A DNA stretch of 64,000 nucleotides from an uncultured Sulfitobacter sp. (GTDB lineage Bacteria; Pseudomonadota; Alphaproteobacteria; Rhodobacterales; Rhodobacteraceae): NCBI GenBank assembly GCA_947502265.1, contig CANMZB010000002.1:62001-126000 (forward strand), written 5' to 3'. The position numbers and the translations under genes are program-made. Within the stretch, counting starts at the first letter, position 1. Every line of letters begins with the position of its first letter. A model generated the notes under the pieces. The model searched no databases. It was not told where the DNA came from and saw only the letters and a program-made list of their open reading frames with translations. Below are positions 54,720-62,679 of this stretch, piece by piece.

Positions 54720-56189
54720 CTAAAGGAAGGCGGTTTCGTCAAAAGAGCGCAATTTCCGGCTGTGAATCCGCTCGAGCGGCATATCGCGCAGTTGTTCCAT
54801 GGCGCGGATTCCGATGCGCAGATGGCGCGAAACCTGTGTCTTGTAGAACTCTGATGCCATGCCCGGCAGCTTCAATTCACCGTGCAATGGTTTGTCCGAG
54901 ACGCACAGAAGTGTCCCGTAAGGCACCCGAAAGCGAAAGCCGTTCGCGGCAATGGTGGCGCTTTCCATGTCCAGCGCGATGGCGCGTGACTGGCTAAGCC
55001 GTTTGACCGGCCCGGACTGGTCGCGTAATTCCCAGTTGCGGTTGTCGATGGTGGCGACGGTGCCGGTCCGCATCACCCGCTTCAGGTCGTACCCCTCCAG
55101 TCGGGTCACCTGTTCAACGGCTTGTTCCAGCGCGATCTGGATTTCCGCCAGTGCGGGGATCGGCACCCAGACGGGCAGGTCATCGTCCAGCACATGATCT
55201 TCGCGCAGGTACGCATGGGCCAGCACGAAATCGCCCAGCGCCTGAGAATTGCGCAGACCGGCACAATGCCCCACCATCATCCACGCGTGCGGGCGCAGCA
55301 CGGCGATATGATCGGTTGCCGTTTTTGCGTTCGAGGGGCCGACACCGATGTTAACCAGCGTAATGCCCGCGCCGTTCTTACGTTTGAGATGATAGGTCGG
55401 CATTTGCGGCAGCTTCGCCGCGACCTCAAGGGGGGCATCTGCATCGGTGATTTCCTGATCACCGGTCGAGACGAAAGAGGTGTAGCCACTGTCGGGGTCG
55501 CGCAGCATCTCGCGGGCGTATTCCTCGAACTCGGTCACATAAAACTGGTAGTTGGTAAAAAGCACATGACATTGGAAGTGATCCGGGTCGGTGGCGGTAT
55601 AATGTGACAGCCGAGCAAGAGAGTAATCCACCCGCTGTGCCGTGAACGGGGCGAGCGCGCCGATATTGTCTTGCGGCACGTAGGTGCCGTTGACGATGTC
55701 GTCGTTCGTGGTGCTGAGATCGGGCACGTCAAAGACGTCGCGCAGGGTGAAATCGGCGGCGCCTTCCTGTGGGATGTTCACAGTGGTATCGCCCGAGACG
55801 GCGAAATGCACAGGGATCGGCGTGTTGGACGGGCCGACCACAACCGGTTGGCCGTGGTTTTTAATCACCAGCCCGATTTGCTGGATCAGGTAGTTGCGAA
55901 AAAGGTCGGGCCGCGTGATCGTCGCGGCGTAGGTGCCAGGGCTTGCGACATGGCCAAAGCTCAGCCGGGTATCGACATGGGCATAGCTTGACGTAGTGAG
56001 CCGCACTTCGGGATAGAACGCGCGGATGCGGGCATCGGGCGGGGCGTCGGTCATCGCGGCCAGAAAGCGTTCGCGCAGAAAGGTGGTTGATTGCTGGTAC
56101 AGTTCGGTCAGGCGGTCGACGGCGGCGGTTGCGTCATGGAATTCTTCCGGCTTATCGGCATCGGGGGTGAGGATCTTGTATTGCTTCAT
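54720..56189 (-). CDS. amn: AMP nucleosidase
   Basis: Cleaves AMP to adenine and ribose-5-phosphate. It has 489 residues from the ATG at 56189. The N-terminal Amn-specific domain carries FYPEVRLTTSSYAHVDTRLS. The C-terminal nucleoside-phosphorylase-like domain has LVNIGVGPSNAKTATDHIAV, HAWMMVGHCAGLRNSQ and ALDMESATIAANGFR (the Glu that binds ribose). Downstream of ade and the SUKH-like gene (10 bp gap), so likely one operon; its product adenine is the substrate of Ade. Confidence 0.95.
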   Translation of the reverse strand: MKQYKILTPDADKPEEFHDATAAVDRLTELYQQSTTFLRERFLAAMTDAPPDARIRAFYPEVRLTTSSYAHVDTRLSFGHVASPGTYAATITRPDLFRNYLIQQIGLVIKNHGQPVVVGPSNTPIPVHFAVSGDTTVNIPQEGAADFTLRDVFDVPDLSTTNDDIVNGTYVPQDNIGALAPFTAQRVDYSLARLSHYTATDPDHFQCHVLFTNYQFYVTEFEEYAREMLRDPDSGYTSFVSTGDQEITDADAPLEVAAKLPQMPTYHLKRKNGAGITLVNIGVGPSNAKTATDHIAVLRPHAWMMVGHCAGLRNSQALGDFVLAHAYLREDHVLDDDLPVWVPIPALAEIQIALEQAVEQVTRLEGYDLKRVMRTGTVATIDNRNWELRDQSGPVKRLSQSRAIALDMESATIAANGFRFRVPYGTLLCVSDKPLHGELKLPGMASEFYKTQVSRHLRIGIRAMEQLRDMPLERIHSRKLRSFDETAFL

Positions 56190-56199
56190 GGTGCTTCTT

Positions 56200-57012
56200 T
56201 CAGGGATCCGTGCGTCCGAACAGGCCGCCGATTTTCTGCATAATGATGTCTGAGCTGTCGGTGTCGCGAAGGTCAAGCTGTTCAACCGTGTCCATCAGCG
56301 CCCGCTCATAGACCAGATCGGCCTCGGAGGGGGGTGGCGTTACGTCTGCGACCCATCTGGCGAACGGGTCTGTGGCATCGGGGGCGTGGTACGGCGTGAA
56401 ATCGGGGATGCCCAAAGCGCGCGCCGTCGCGGGCAATGGCACGTTGAAAGTTGTTTCCAGATAGGCCTGGAATGCGGTCGGCGGCAGGGGGTGGTCATCA
56501 GGGGCCAGATCGTCGGCATCGGTCAGGCCGTGATGCTCCAGCGCTGCGTCAAGCGGTGTGATGTCGGTCCGCGCCAGCGCGCCCGGCTCGGGGTATCCCA
56601 TGGCGAGGAATTGCAAAAACACGACCGGATCGTCGGTAATCACGCCCAGTGTATCGTGACCGATATGCACGAAATACTGTGCGCCCGCGTCATCGCGCCA
56701 AAGCGCTGCGCGCGCGCCGTCGCCTGATGTCTCGGCCAGCTCGAAAATACGGGCGTCGATGGCGGGGTCAGGTGTGGTCCAAGCGGCGGTGAAGGGCAGC
56801 GCGGTTCCGCCAAACGCCACCATCGACGCGGCAGGATTGGTCAGATCGGCGGGCGGATAGATCGACAGCCAGTGATCTTGGGGCTGTGCGCCGCCGTCGC
56901 GTGTGTGATGCCCGCCCTGATCTTCGATCCACGTGAAACAATTCAACAGCGGTTCGGGCAGGGTAAAGCTGGCAGGCATCAGCGCGCTCAGGTTGCGGAG
57001 ATAGACGCTCAT
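56200..57012 (-). CDS. SUKH/SMI1-KNR4-like protein between ade and amn
   Basis: 270 residues, acidic, no signal peptide or membrane segment. The central stretch ARAALWRDDAGAQYFVHIGH followed by ITDDPVVFLQFLAMGYPE resembles the SMI1/KNR4 (SUKH) fold, in which a variable protein-binding domain ends in an FLxxLAxGY segment. SUKH proteins include toxin-immunity proteins, but no toxin lies nearby. Its start overlaps the ade stop (ATGA) and it ends 10 bp before amn. Such tight packing implies a shared function or at least co-expression with the purine enzymes. Fold assignment is tentative. Confidence 0.6.
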   Translation of the reverse strand: MSVYLRNLSALMPASFTLPEPLLNCFTWIEDQGGHHTRDGGAQPQDHWLSIYPPADLTNPAASMVAFGGTALPFTAAWTTPDPAIDARIFELAETSGDGARAALWRDDAGAQYFVHIGHDTLGVITDDPVVFLQFLAMGYPEPGALARTDITPLDAALEHHGLTDADDLAPDDHPLPPTAFQAYLETTFNVPLPATARALGIPDFTPYHAPDATDPFARWVADVTPPPSEADLVYERALMDTVEQLDLRDTDSSDIIMQKIGGLFGRTDP

Positions 57013-58805
57013 GTCACGATCACATCCATGAATTCAAAGCTGCGCACGTCGACCAGCCCCAGATCGGAAATCCGCAGTTCGGGAATCACCACCAGCGCCA
57101 GCAACGAGTGTTGCATGTAAGCGTTGTTGAGCGTGCAACCGCACGTCCGCATCGCCTGCATCAGCGCGTCGGTTTTCGCGGCAACCTCTGCGGCGGGGTT
57201 GTCGGACATCAGGCCCGCAATCGGAAGGTCAATGGTTGCCAAAGATGCCCCGTCGCGGAAAACCGTGATGCCACCGCCAAGGGCGCGCAGGTGGTCCGCG
57301 GCCAGCGCCATGTTTTCGGTATCGGTGCCGACAACGATCATATGGTGGCTGTCATGCGCCACGGTAGAAGCCATCGCCATGCGCCCCTTGTAGCCAAAAC
57401 CGGAAACCAGCGCGTTAACCACGCCACCCGTCGCGCGGTGCCGTTCGACCAATGCGATCTGGCAGACATCGCCGTGCGCGGTTACGCGGCCTTCGGTCAC
57501 CGGCAGTTCGAATTGCAGCGCCTTTGTAGGCGCCTGATTTTCGACAACGCCGATGACGTTGGCAGTGACGGCATTGGCACCTGCGGGGGCGGTGATGGCG
57601 AAATCGTCCCCCGCAAGGTCGCGCGCCATGTTCACGGTTTGGCGGGCGTGTTCGGGCCAATCGTAATGCGGGCACTCGGCCAGACACACACCGTCTTGCG
57701 CCACGATACGCCCGCGCGCAATCACGGTTTCGACTGGCAATGTCTTCAGATCGGAGGAGAGGATCACATCGGCGCGCCGTCCGGGGGTGAGCGACCCGAT
57801 TTCACGCTCCAGCCCGAAATGGGTGGCGGTGTTGATCGTCGCCATTTGCAGCGCGACCAGCGGATCACAGCCGCACGCGATGGCGTGACGCACGACGCGG
57901 TTCATGTGGCCCTCGTTGACCAGCGTGCCGGAATGGCAATCATCCGTACACAGGATCATGTTGCGCGAATCCAGCCTCTTTTCGGTGATCGCGGTGATCT
58001 GGCTTTGAACATCATACCACGCCGAGCCGAGCCGGATCATCGCGCGCATCCCTTGCCGCATCCGCGCAATTGCATCTGCCTCGCACGTCCCTTCGTGATC
58101 ATCCGCAGGGCCGCCCGCCACATAGGCGGCGAAAGCGGGGCCAAGATCGGGGGAGGCGTAATGCCCACCCACGGTTTTACCCGCGCGCTGCGTAGCCGCG
58201 ATTTCGGCCAGCATCTGAGGATCGGCGTTTGCGACACCGGGAAAGTTCATCATCTCGCCCAGCCCGATGATGCCGGGCCATGCCATCGCCTCGACCACCT
58301 CTTGCGCCGAAATCTCGAAACCTGTCGTTTCCATTCCCGGAGCGCTGGGCGCGCAGGAGGGCATCTGGGTAAAGATATTGACCGGCTGCATCAGCGCTTC
58401 GTCGTGCATCATGCGCACACCTTCAAGGCCCAGCACATTGGCGATCTCGTGCGGATCGGTGAACATGGATGTGGTGCCATGCGGGATCACCGCGCGGGCA
58501 AATTCGGCGGGGGTGAGCATGCCGCTTTCGATGTGCATATGCCCGTCGCACAGGCCGGGGATCATATAGCGGCCTTTGGCCTCGATAATCTGTGTATCAA
58601 CGCCTTTGCAACGGGAGGCGTCCGGCCCGACGAACGCGATGCGCCCACGCACAATGGCGATGTCATGATCGGGCAGCGTTTCGCGGGTGTGGACGTTGAC
58701 CCAGATGCCGCCGGTGATGATCATATCGGCGGGGCTGCGCCCTGCGGCAACGTTGACCAGATCGGCGGCCACATCGGGCCATGAGGGGAAAATTTCTTGT
58801 GTCAT
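57009..58805 (-). CDS. ade: Adenine deaminase
   Basis: Amidohydrolase that converts adenine to hypoxanthine and ammonia. It has 598 residues from the ATG at 58805. Metal ligands appear in GLCDGHMHIESGML, and VGGHYASPDLGPAFAAYVAG and ILCTDDCHSGTLVNEGHMNR contain further active-site residues. The C-terminal half has HDSHHMIVVGTDTENMALAA. First gene of the ade/SUKH-like/amn operon. Together Amn and Ade would take AMP to hypoxanthine without IMP. Confidence 0.95.
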   Translation of the reverse strand: MTQEIFPSWPDVAADLVNVAAGRSPADMIITGGIWVNVHTRETLPDHDIAIVRGRIAFVGPDASRCKGVDTQIIEAKGRYMIPGLCDGHMHIESGMLTPAEFARAVIPHGTTSMFTDPHEIANVLGLEGVRMMHDEALMQPVNIFTQMPSCAPSAPGMETTGFEISAQEVVEAMAWPGIIGLGEMMNFPGVANADPQMLAEIAATQRAGKTVGGHYASPDLGPAFAAYVAGGPADDHEGTCEADAIARMRQGMRAMIRLGSAWYDVQSQITAITEKRLDSRNMILCTDDCHSGTLVNEGHMNRVVRHAIACGCDPLVALQMATINTATHFGLEREIGSLTPGRRADVILSSDLKTLPVETVIARGRIVAQDGVCLAECPHYDWPEHARQTVNMARDLAGDDFAITAPAGANAVTANVIGVVENQAPTKALQFELPVTEGRVTAHGDVCQIALVERHRATGGVVNALVSGFGYKGRMAMASTVAHDSHHMIVVGTDTENMALAADHLRALGGGITVFRDGASLATIDLPIAGLMSDNPAAEVAAKTDALMQAMRTCGCTLNNAYMQHSLLALVVIPELRISDLGLVDVRSFEFMDVIVT

Positions 58806-58854
58806 GGCCCACGGTCGCACAGGGTCTGAACAGGTTCAAGCGGGAGCAGCGTGG

Positions 58855-59283
58855 ATGGAGTATGATAGTATTTCAGCGGCGGATTTCGGAGCATCGCTGC
58901 GCGGATTGGGTTTGAACCTGCTGGTGTGGGACGTAATGGCACAGGTTGCCTTTTTAGAGACTGTTTTTGGCATGAAGGCGCATCAGCCGACACAGGATTT
59001 TGCGATCCTGCGCTATGGCGATCAGGTGTTCCAGATCCATAGTGACGAGACGTATCATTCCAATCCGCTGCTGGCCCTTGTGTCCGAAACAGCGCCACGC
59101 GGCGGCGGGATCGAAATACGGCTTTATGACAGCGATCCTGACGCGGCATGTGTGCGCGCCGAAAGGGCGGGCGGGACGATCCTGCAATCTCCTACGGACA
59201 AGCCGCACGGCCTGCGCGAGGCGTATATCTTGTGCGAAAACGGTTATGCTTGGGTGCCAAGCCGCGTGTTGAGCGCAGGTTGA
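58855..59283 (+). CDS. VOC-family (glyoxalase/bleomycin-resistance-like) protein
   Basis: 142 residues with the beta-alpha-beta-beta-beta repeats of the VOC fold: LRGLGLNLLVWDVMAQVAFL at the N-terminus and GGIEIRLYDSDPDAACVRAE in the second half. The metal-binding His/Glu positions are not all obvious, so catalysis is uncertain. Divergent from ade and convergent with the LysR gene, whose 3' end it overlaps by 40 bp. Confidence 0.75.
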   Translation: MEYDSISAADFGASLRGLGLNLLVWDVMAQVAFLETVFGMKAHQPTQDFAILRYGDQVFQIHSDETYHSNPLLALVSETAPRGGGIEIRLYDSDPDAACVRAERAGGTILQSPTDKPHGLREAYILCENGYAWVPSRVLSAG

Positions 59284-60161
59284 CCGGCCTTGAACGCCGC
59301 AAGTTCGGTGTGCAACCAGCCGGTGAACGCCTGCGCCGCCGGTAGTTTTCCTGCCTGTGGTGACTGGATAAGGTAATACGCCTCTTGCATCACGGCGCGA
59401 TGGGTAAACGGCGCGACGAGTAGCCCGCGCGTGATAGGGTCCGCTGCGATGGCATCATGCGCCAGCGCCAGCCCGCCCCCCGACACAGCAACGGCGAGGG
59501 CCACAGAATAGGTTGTGGCATAGGTAACGGGCGGATTACCCCATGTTAGAGCCTGTTCTTCGGCCCATACGGCCCATGTTCCCATCATGTAGGCGCAGTC
59601 ATAAAGCGGCTGTTCCGCCAGCGTTTCCAGCGTAACGGCATATTCCGGCGCGCATACGGGATAGTAATGATCGCGGTGCAAAAGCGTGGCGGCAACGGTA
59701 TCGGAGGGGTGCAGGCTGTACCGGATTTCAATGTCGATATCGGTGGCCAGATCGCGCGGCTCCCATAATTCGGTGCTGATATCCAGTTGCACATCGGGGT
59801 GGGCGGCGCGAAAGCGCGCAAGGCGCGGCGCAAGCCATTGTAGTGCAAAGGTGAGATTGCATTGCACCCGCAGCACATCGCGCCTTGCGCGGGTGATGGC
59901 ACGGGTGCCGTGGCGCAGGGTGCGAAAAGCATCGCGCACAACCGGCAGATAGGACATGCCGGTTTGGGTCAACTCCAACACGCGGGGGCGGCGATGGAAC
60001 AGCGGACGGCCCAGATGCCCTTCAAGCGCTTTGATCTGCTGGCTGACCGCGCTTTGCGTCATGTTGAGATCACGCGCGGCGCCGGTAAACGAAAGATGCC
60101 GCGCCGCCGCCTCGAATGCGCGCAGCCAGTTGAGCGGGGGGAGCGGGTTGTGAATTGTCAT
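59244..60161 (-). CDS. LysR-family transcriptional regulator
   Basis: 305 residues from the ATG at 60161. The winged helix lies at about residues 10-65 (PLNWLRAFEAAARHLSFTGA, DLNMTQSAVSQQIKALEGHL), of the GcvA-like subgroup. The effector domain follows. Divergent from the class II aldolase gene with 95 bp between; a perfect dyad at 60171-60185 sits in that gap, so it most likely controls that gene and the catabolic genes after it. Effector unknown. The C-terminus overlaps the VOC gene on the other strand. Confidence 0.9.
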   Translation of the reverse strand: MTIHNPLPPLNWLRAFEAAARHLSFTGAARDLNMTQSAVSQQIKALEGHLGRPLFHRRPRVLELTQTGMSYLPVVRDAFRTLRHGTRAITRARRDVLRVQCNLTFALQWLAPRLARFRAAHPDVQLDISTELWEPRDLATDIDIEIRYSLHPSDTVAATLLHRDHYYPVCAPEYAVTLETLAEQPLYDCAYMMGTWAVWAEEQALTWGNPPVTYATTYSVALAVAVSGGGLALAHDAIAADPITRGLLVAPFTHRAVMQEAYYLIQSPQAGKLPAAQAFTGWLHTELAAFKAGQPALNTRLGTQA

Positions 60162-60170
60162 AAGGCACCC

Positions 60171-60185
60171 ATAAGTTAGACTTAT
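60171..60185. promoter_or_regulatory. Candidate LysR operator
   Basis: ATAAGT-TAG-ACTTAT, a perfect 6-bp dyad with a 3-bp centre that fits the T-N11-A rule. It lies 10 bp from the LysR start and about 70 bp from the aldolase ATG, the usual spot for autoregulation and divergent activation. Confidence 0.6.
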
Positions 60186-60256
60186 ACTTAGCATCCGATT
60201 TTTTTGTTGGTCAACAGGGAGAGGCTGCTTCAATCTGCGCGCAAAGGAGATTTATC

Positions 60257-60994
60257 ATGCAGAACATGGATCACTGGCAGGAGCGCGTTGATCTGGCCGC
60301 CGCCTTTCGCTGGACCGCGCGGCTGGACATGCACGAAGGGGTTGCAAACCACTTTTCGTTGGCCGTGAACGAGAGCGGCACGCAGTTTCTGATGAACCCG
60401 AACCAGATGCATTTTTCGCGCATCAAGGCGTCTGATCTGCTGTTGATTGACGCCAATGATCCCGAAACCCTGAAAGGGCCGAATGCGCCGGATCCAACCG
60501 CGTGGGGTTTGCACGGCGGGGTGCATCGCGCCTGTGCTCACGCGCGTTGCGTGATGCATGTCCATTCGATTTTCGCAACCGTGCTCGCCTGCCTGCAAGA
60601 CAGCCGCCTGCCGCCGATCGACCAGAACTGTTGTACCTTCTACGACCGCGTGGTGATCGACGAGGATTATGGCGGTCTCGCATTCGAGGACGAGGGCGCG
60701 CGCTGTGCCACGCTGCTGACCGATCCCAAGCAAAAGGTGATGGTCATGGGAAGCCACGGCGTAATGGTGATCGGCGATACGGTGGCCGAGACGTTCAACC
60801 GGTTGTATTATTTCGAGCGCGCAGCAGAGACTTATATCAGGGCGCTGCAAACCGGCCTGCCGCTGCGCCGTATTCCCGACGACATCGCAGAGAAAACCGC
60901 GCAGCAGCTCGAAGCGTACCCCGAACAGGACGCGCGCCATCTGGCCGAGCTTAAGGCGATGCTGGATACCGAAGGGTCGGATTACGCCAAATGA
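60257..60994 (+). CDS. Class II aldolase/adducin-family protein
   Basis: 245 residues. The metal site is formed by His residues in HEGVANHFSL, CVMHVHSIFA (H-x-H) and GSHGVMVIG, as in fuculose-phosphate aldolase and related decarboxylases/epimerases. AAAGGAG precedes the ATG. The actual reaction (aldol cleavage, epimerisation or other) cannot be read from the sequence. First gene of the right-hand catabolic cluster, under the divergent LysR protein. Confidence 0.85.
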   Translation: MQNMDHWQERVDLAAAFRWTARLDMHEGVANHFSLAVNESGTQFLMNPNQMHFSRIKASDLLLIDANDPETLKGPNAPDPTAWGLHGGVHRACAHARCVMHVHSIFATVLACLQDSRLPPIDQNCCTFYDRVVIDEDYGGLAFEDEGARCATLLTDPKQKVMVMGSHGVMVIGDTVAETFNRLYYFERAAETYIRALQTGLPLRRIPDDIAEKTAQQLEAYPEQDARHLAELKAMLDTEGSDYAK

Positions 60995-61235
60995 GCCGTG
61001 GCGCGTGAATCCACGCGCCCGAAGAAACCATCGCCGTTTCGCGATTGTGGCATTGGCCGCCGCGTCCGTTGAGAGGGCCGAAGTGGTGCGCCGACGGGCG
61101 GTTTCACCACCGCTATTTCGGGGTGAAACACGGCAACCTTGATGTGCTGCGGGACAAGTTTTTCGGTTCGTTCCACGATGGCACGGACGCGGGCAAGATA
61201 ATGATGCGCGAGCGTGTCAAGAACAGGAAACGAAC
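60995..61235 (+). other. Gap with hairpin and a possible gene remnant
   Basis: GGCGCGTG (61000-61007) and CACGCGCC (61012-61019) form a perfect stem with a 4-nt loop just after the aldolase stop, without a T tract. A frame from TTG at 61045 to a stop at 61239 would encode 64 residues ending KNRKRT and overlap the acyl-CoA dehydrogenase start (ATGA). Its text (RYFGVKHGNLDVLRDKFFGS) looks protein-like but has no good ribosome site or known family. It may be a small gene or the tail of a lost gene. Confidence 0.35.
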
Positions 61236-62396
61236 ATGATTTACGGGCTGACAGACGAACATCAGATGATTGCCGACTCGGTGCGCTCTTTTGTGGAAAA
61301 GGAAATCTATCCGCACGAGGCGTTGGTCGAACGCACGGGCGAGGTGCCTGCCGAGATCGCGGAGGAGATCAAGCGCAAGACGATTGATCTGGGGTTCTAT
61401 GCCTGCAACTTTCCCGAAAGTGTGGGCTGTGCCGGATTGAACCATGTGGAATTCGCGTTGGTAGAGCGCGAGTTGGGGCGCGGTTCTATGGCGTTGAACC
61501 ACTTCTTCGGGCGGCCGCAAAATATCCTGATGGCCTGTGAAGGCGAGCAGGTAGAGCGCTATTTGATGCCTGCCGTGCGCGGCGAACGGATGGACGCGCT
61601 GGCGATGACCGAGCCGGGCGCGGGATCGGATGTGCGCGGTATGAAATGCAATGCGGTGCGCGATGGCGGGGATTGGGTGGTCAACGGGACCAAGCATTTC
61701 ATCTCGGGTGCGGATCATGCGGATTTCATCATTGTGTTTATCGCCACGGGCGAGGACCAGACGCCGAAAGGTCCGAAAAAGCGGATCACCGCCTTTTTGG
61801 TAGATCGCGGCACGCCCGGATTCACCATCCGCGACGGATATAAATCGGTGAGCCATCGCGGCTATAAAAATATGATCCTCGAATTTGACGATTGCCGCCT
61901 GCCGGATGCGCAGGTTTTGGGTGAGGTCGATAGCGGGTTCGACGTGATGAACACCTGGCTTTACGCTACGCGGATTACCGTTGCCACAATGAGCGTGGGC
62001 CGCGCGCGGCGGGTGTTTGATTATGCCCTGACCTATGCCGCCGAGCGTGAACAGTTCGGCCAGAAAATCGGGAAGTTTCAAGGCGTCTCGTTCCAGCTTG
62101 CCGATATGATCACCGAGATCGACGCGGCGGATTTGCTGACGCTGGCGGCGGCGGACCGGCTTGATAAAGGGGTGCCTGCAAACCGCGAGATCGCGTCGGC
62201 CAAGCTTTACGCGTCAGAAATGTTGGCGCGGGTGACAGATGCGGCGATCCAGCTGCATGGCGGTATGGGGCTGATGGACGATTACCCGCTTGAGCGATTC
62301 TGGCGTGATGCGCGGGTGGAACGGATCTGGGACGGCACATCGGAAATCCAGCGCCACATTATCAGCCGCGAGATGCTTAGGGCTTTGGGTGCGTGA
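61236..62396 (+). CDS. Acyl-CoA dehydrogenase family protein
   Basis: FAD-dependent oxidation of acyl-CoA to enoyl-CoA, or a related reaction. It has 386 residues. Signature 1 is ALAMTEPGAGSDVRGMKC (about 122-139) and signature 2 QLHGGMGLMDDYPLERFWRD (about 340-359), followed by RIWDGTSEIQRHIISREML. The substrate is probably not a long straight chain, judging by the cluster partners (aldolase, ADP-forming ligase), but it is unknown. No electron-transfer flavoprotein genes nearby. Confidence 0.92.
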   Translation: MIYGLTDEHQMIADSVRSFVEKEIYPHEALVERTGEVPAEIAEEIKRKTIDLGFYACNFPESVGCAGLNHVEFALVERELGRGSMALNHFFGRPQNILMACEGEQVERYLMPAVRGERMDALAMTEPGAGSDVRGMKCNAVRDGGDWVVNGTKHFISGADHADFIIVFIATGEDQTPKGPKKRITAFLVDRGTPGFTIRDGYKSVSHRGYKNMILEFDDCRLPDAQVLGEVDSGFDVMNTWLYATRITVATMSVGRARRVFDYALTYAAEREQFGQKIGKFQGVSFQLADMITEIDAADLLTLAAADRLDKGVPANREIASAKLYASEMLARVTDAAIQLHGGMGLMDDYPLERFWRDARVERIWDGTSEIQRHIISREMLRALGA

Positions 62397-62432
62397 CAAT
62401 GATTTCGCGGCGCATGGTTTCAGGCGTGGTCA

Positions 62433-62463
62433 GGGGGCCAGCCCCCAATCGGCCAAGGCCGAT
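62433..62463 (+). repeat. Paired GC-rich hairpins after the acyl-CoA dehydrogenase
   Basis: GGGGG (62433-62437) with CCCCC (62442-62446), then ATCGGCCAAGGCCGAT (62448-62463), a perfect palindrome. Directly followed by the repeat at 62471. Could form the transcript's 3' end. Confidence 0.6.
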
Positions 62464-62470
62464 TTCCCCC

Positions 62471-62493
62471 GGAATATTTACGGCCAAAAGAAA
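62471..62493 (+). repeat. Short intergenic repeat, plus-oriented copy
   Basis: GGAATATTTACGGCCAAAAG followed by AAA. An inverted near-copy lies at 62619-62640. Shares the GGCCAAA(A/T)GAA tail with the 29-bp repeats at 16954 and 47396. I believe this motif recurs in intergenic regions of Rhodobacteraceae. Confidence 0.65.
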
Positions 62494-62618
62494 TAGGGAG
62501 ACCCTGGCAGGAGCCTCCCCTTTGAAAAACAGACAAGCTATTTCCCTTGGCGCGGCCATCGGCGTCCCCGCCTGTTCCGCCTCCGAAAGATATACGGACA
62601 ATGGTTAAAAAATGGTTA

Positions 62619-62640
62619 TTTCTTTTGGCTGAAAATATCC
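62619..62640 (-). repeat. Short intergenic repeat, minus-oriented copy
   Basis: On the minus strand it reads GGATATTTTCAGCCAAAAGA followed by AA. Together with 62471-62493 it bounds a 170-bp gene-free stretch with inverted ends, so the pair could be the termini of a small element. Confidence 0.65.
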
Positions 62641-62679
62641 TCGCCGAAGGCATGAAACTCCTTTGGGGGAGCATCCGGG

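Noticed and set aside
54706..54721. Hairpin AGGCG/CGCCT at the end of amn as a terminator
   Set aside because: The 5-bp stem is followed by an A-rich rather than T-rich run on the minus strand, so it does not qualify as an intrinsic terminator.
57108..58784. 558-codon open frame opposite ade
   Set aside because: Antisense to adenine deaminase, His/Arg/Gly-rich composition typical of shadow frames.
61045..61239. 64-codon frame overlapping the acyl-CoA dehydrogenase start
   Set aside because: TTG start without a ribosome site and no known family. Kept only as a note in the gap entry, not called as a gene.
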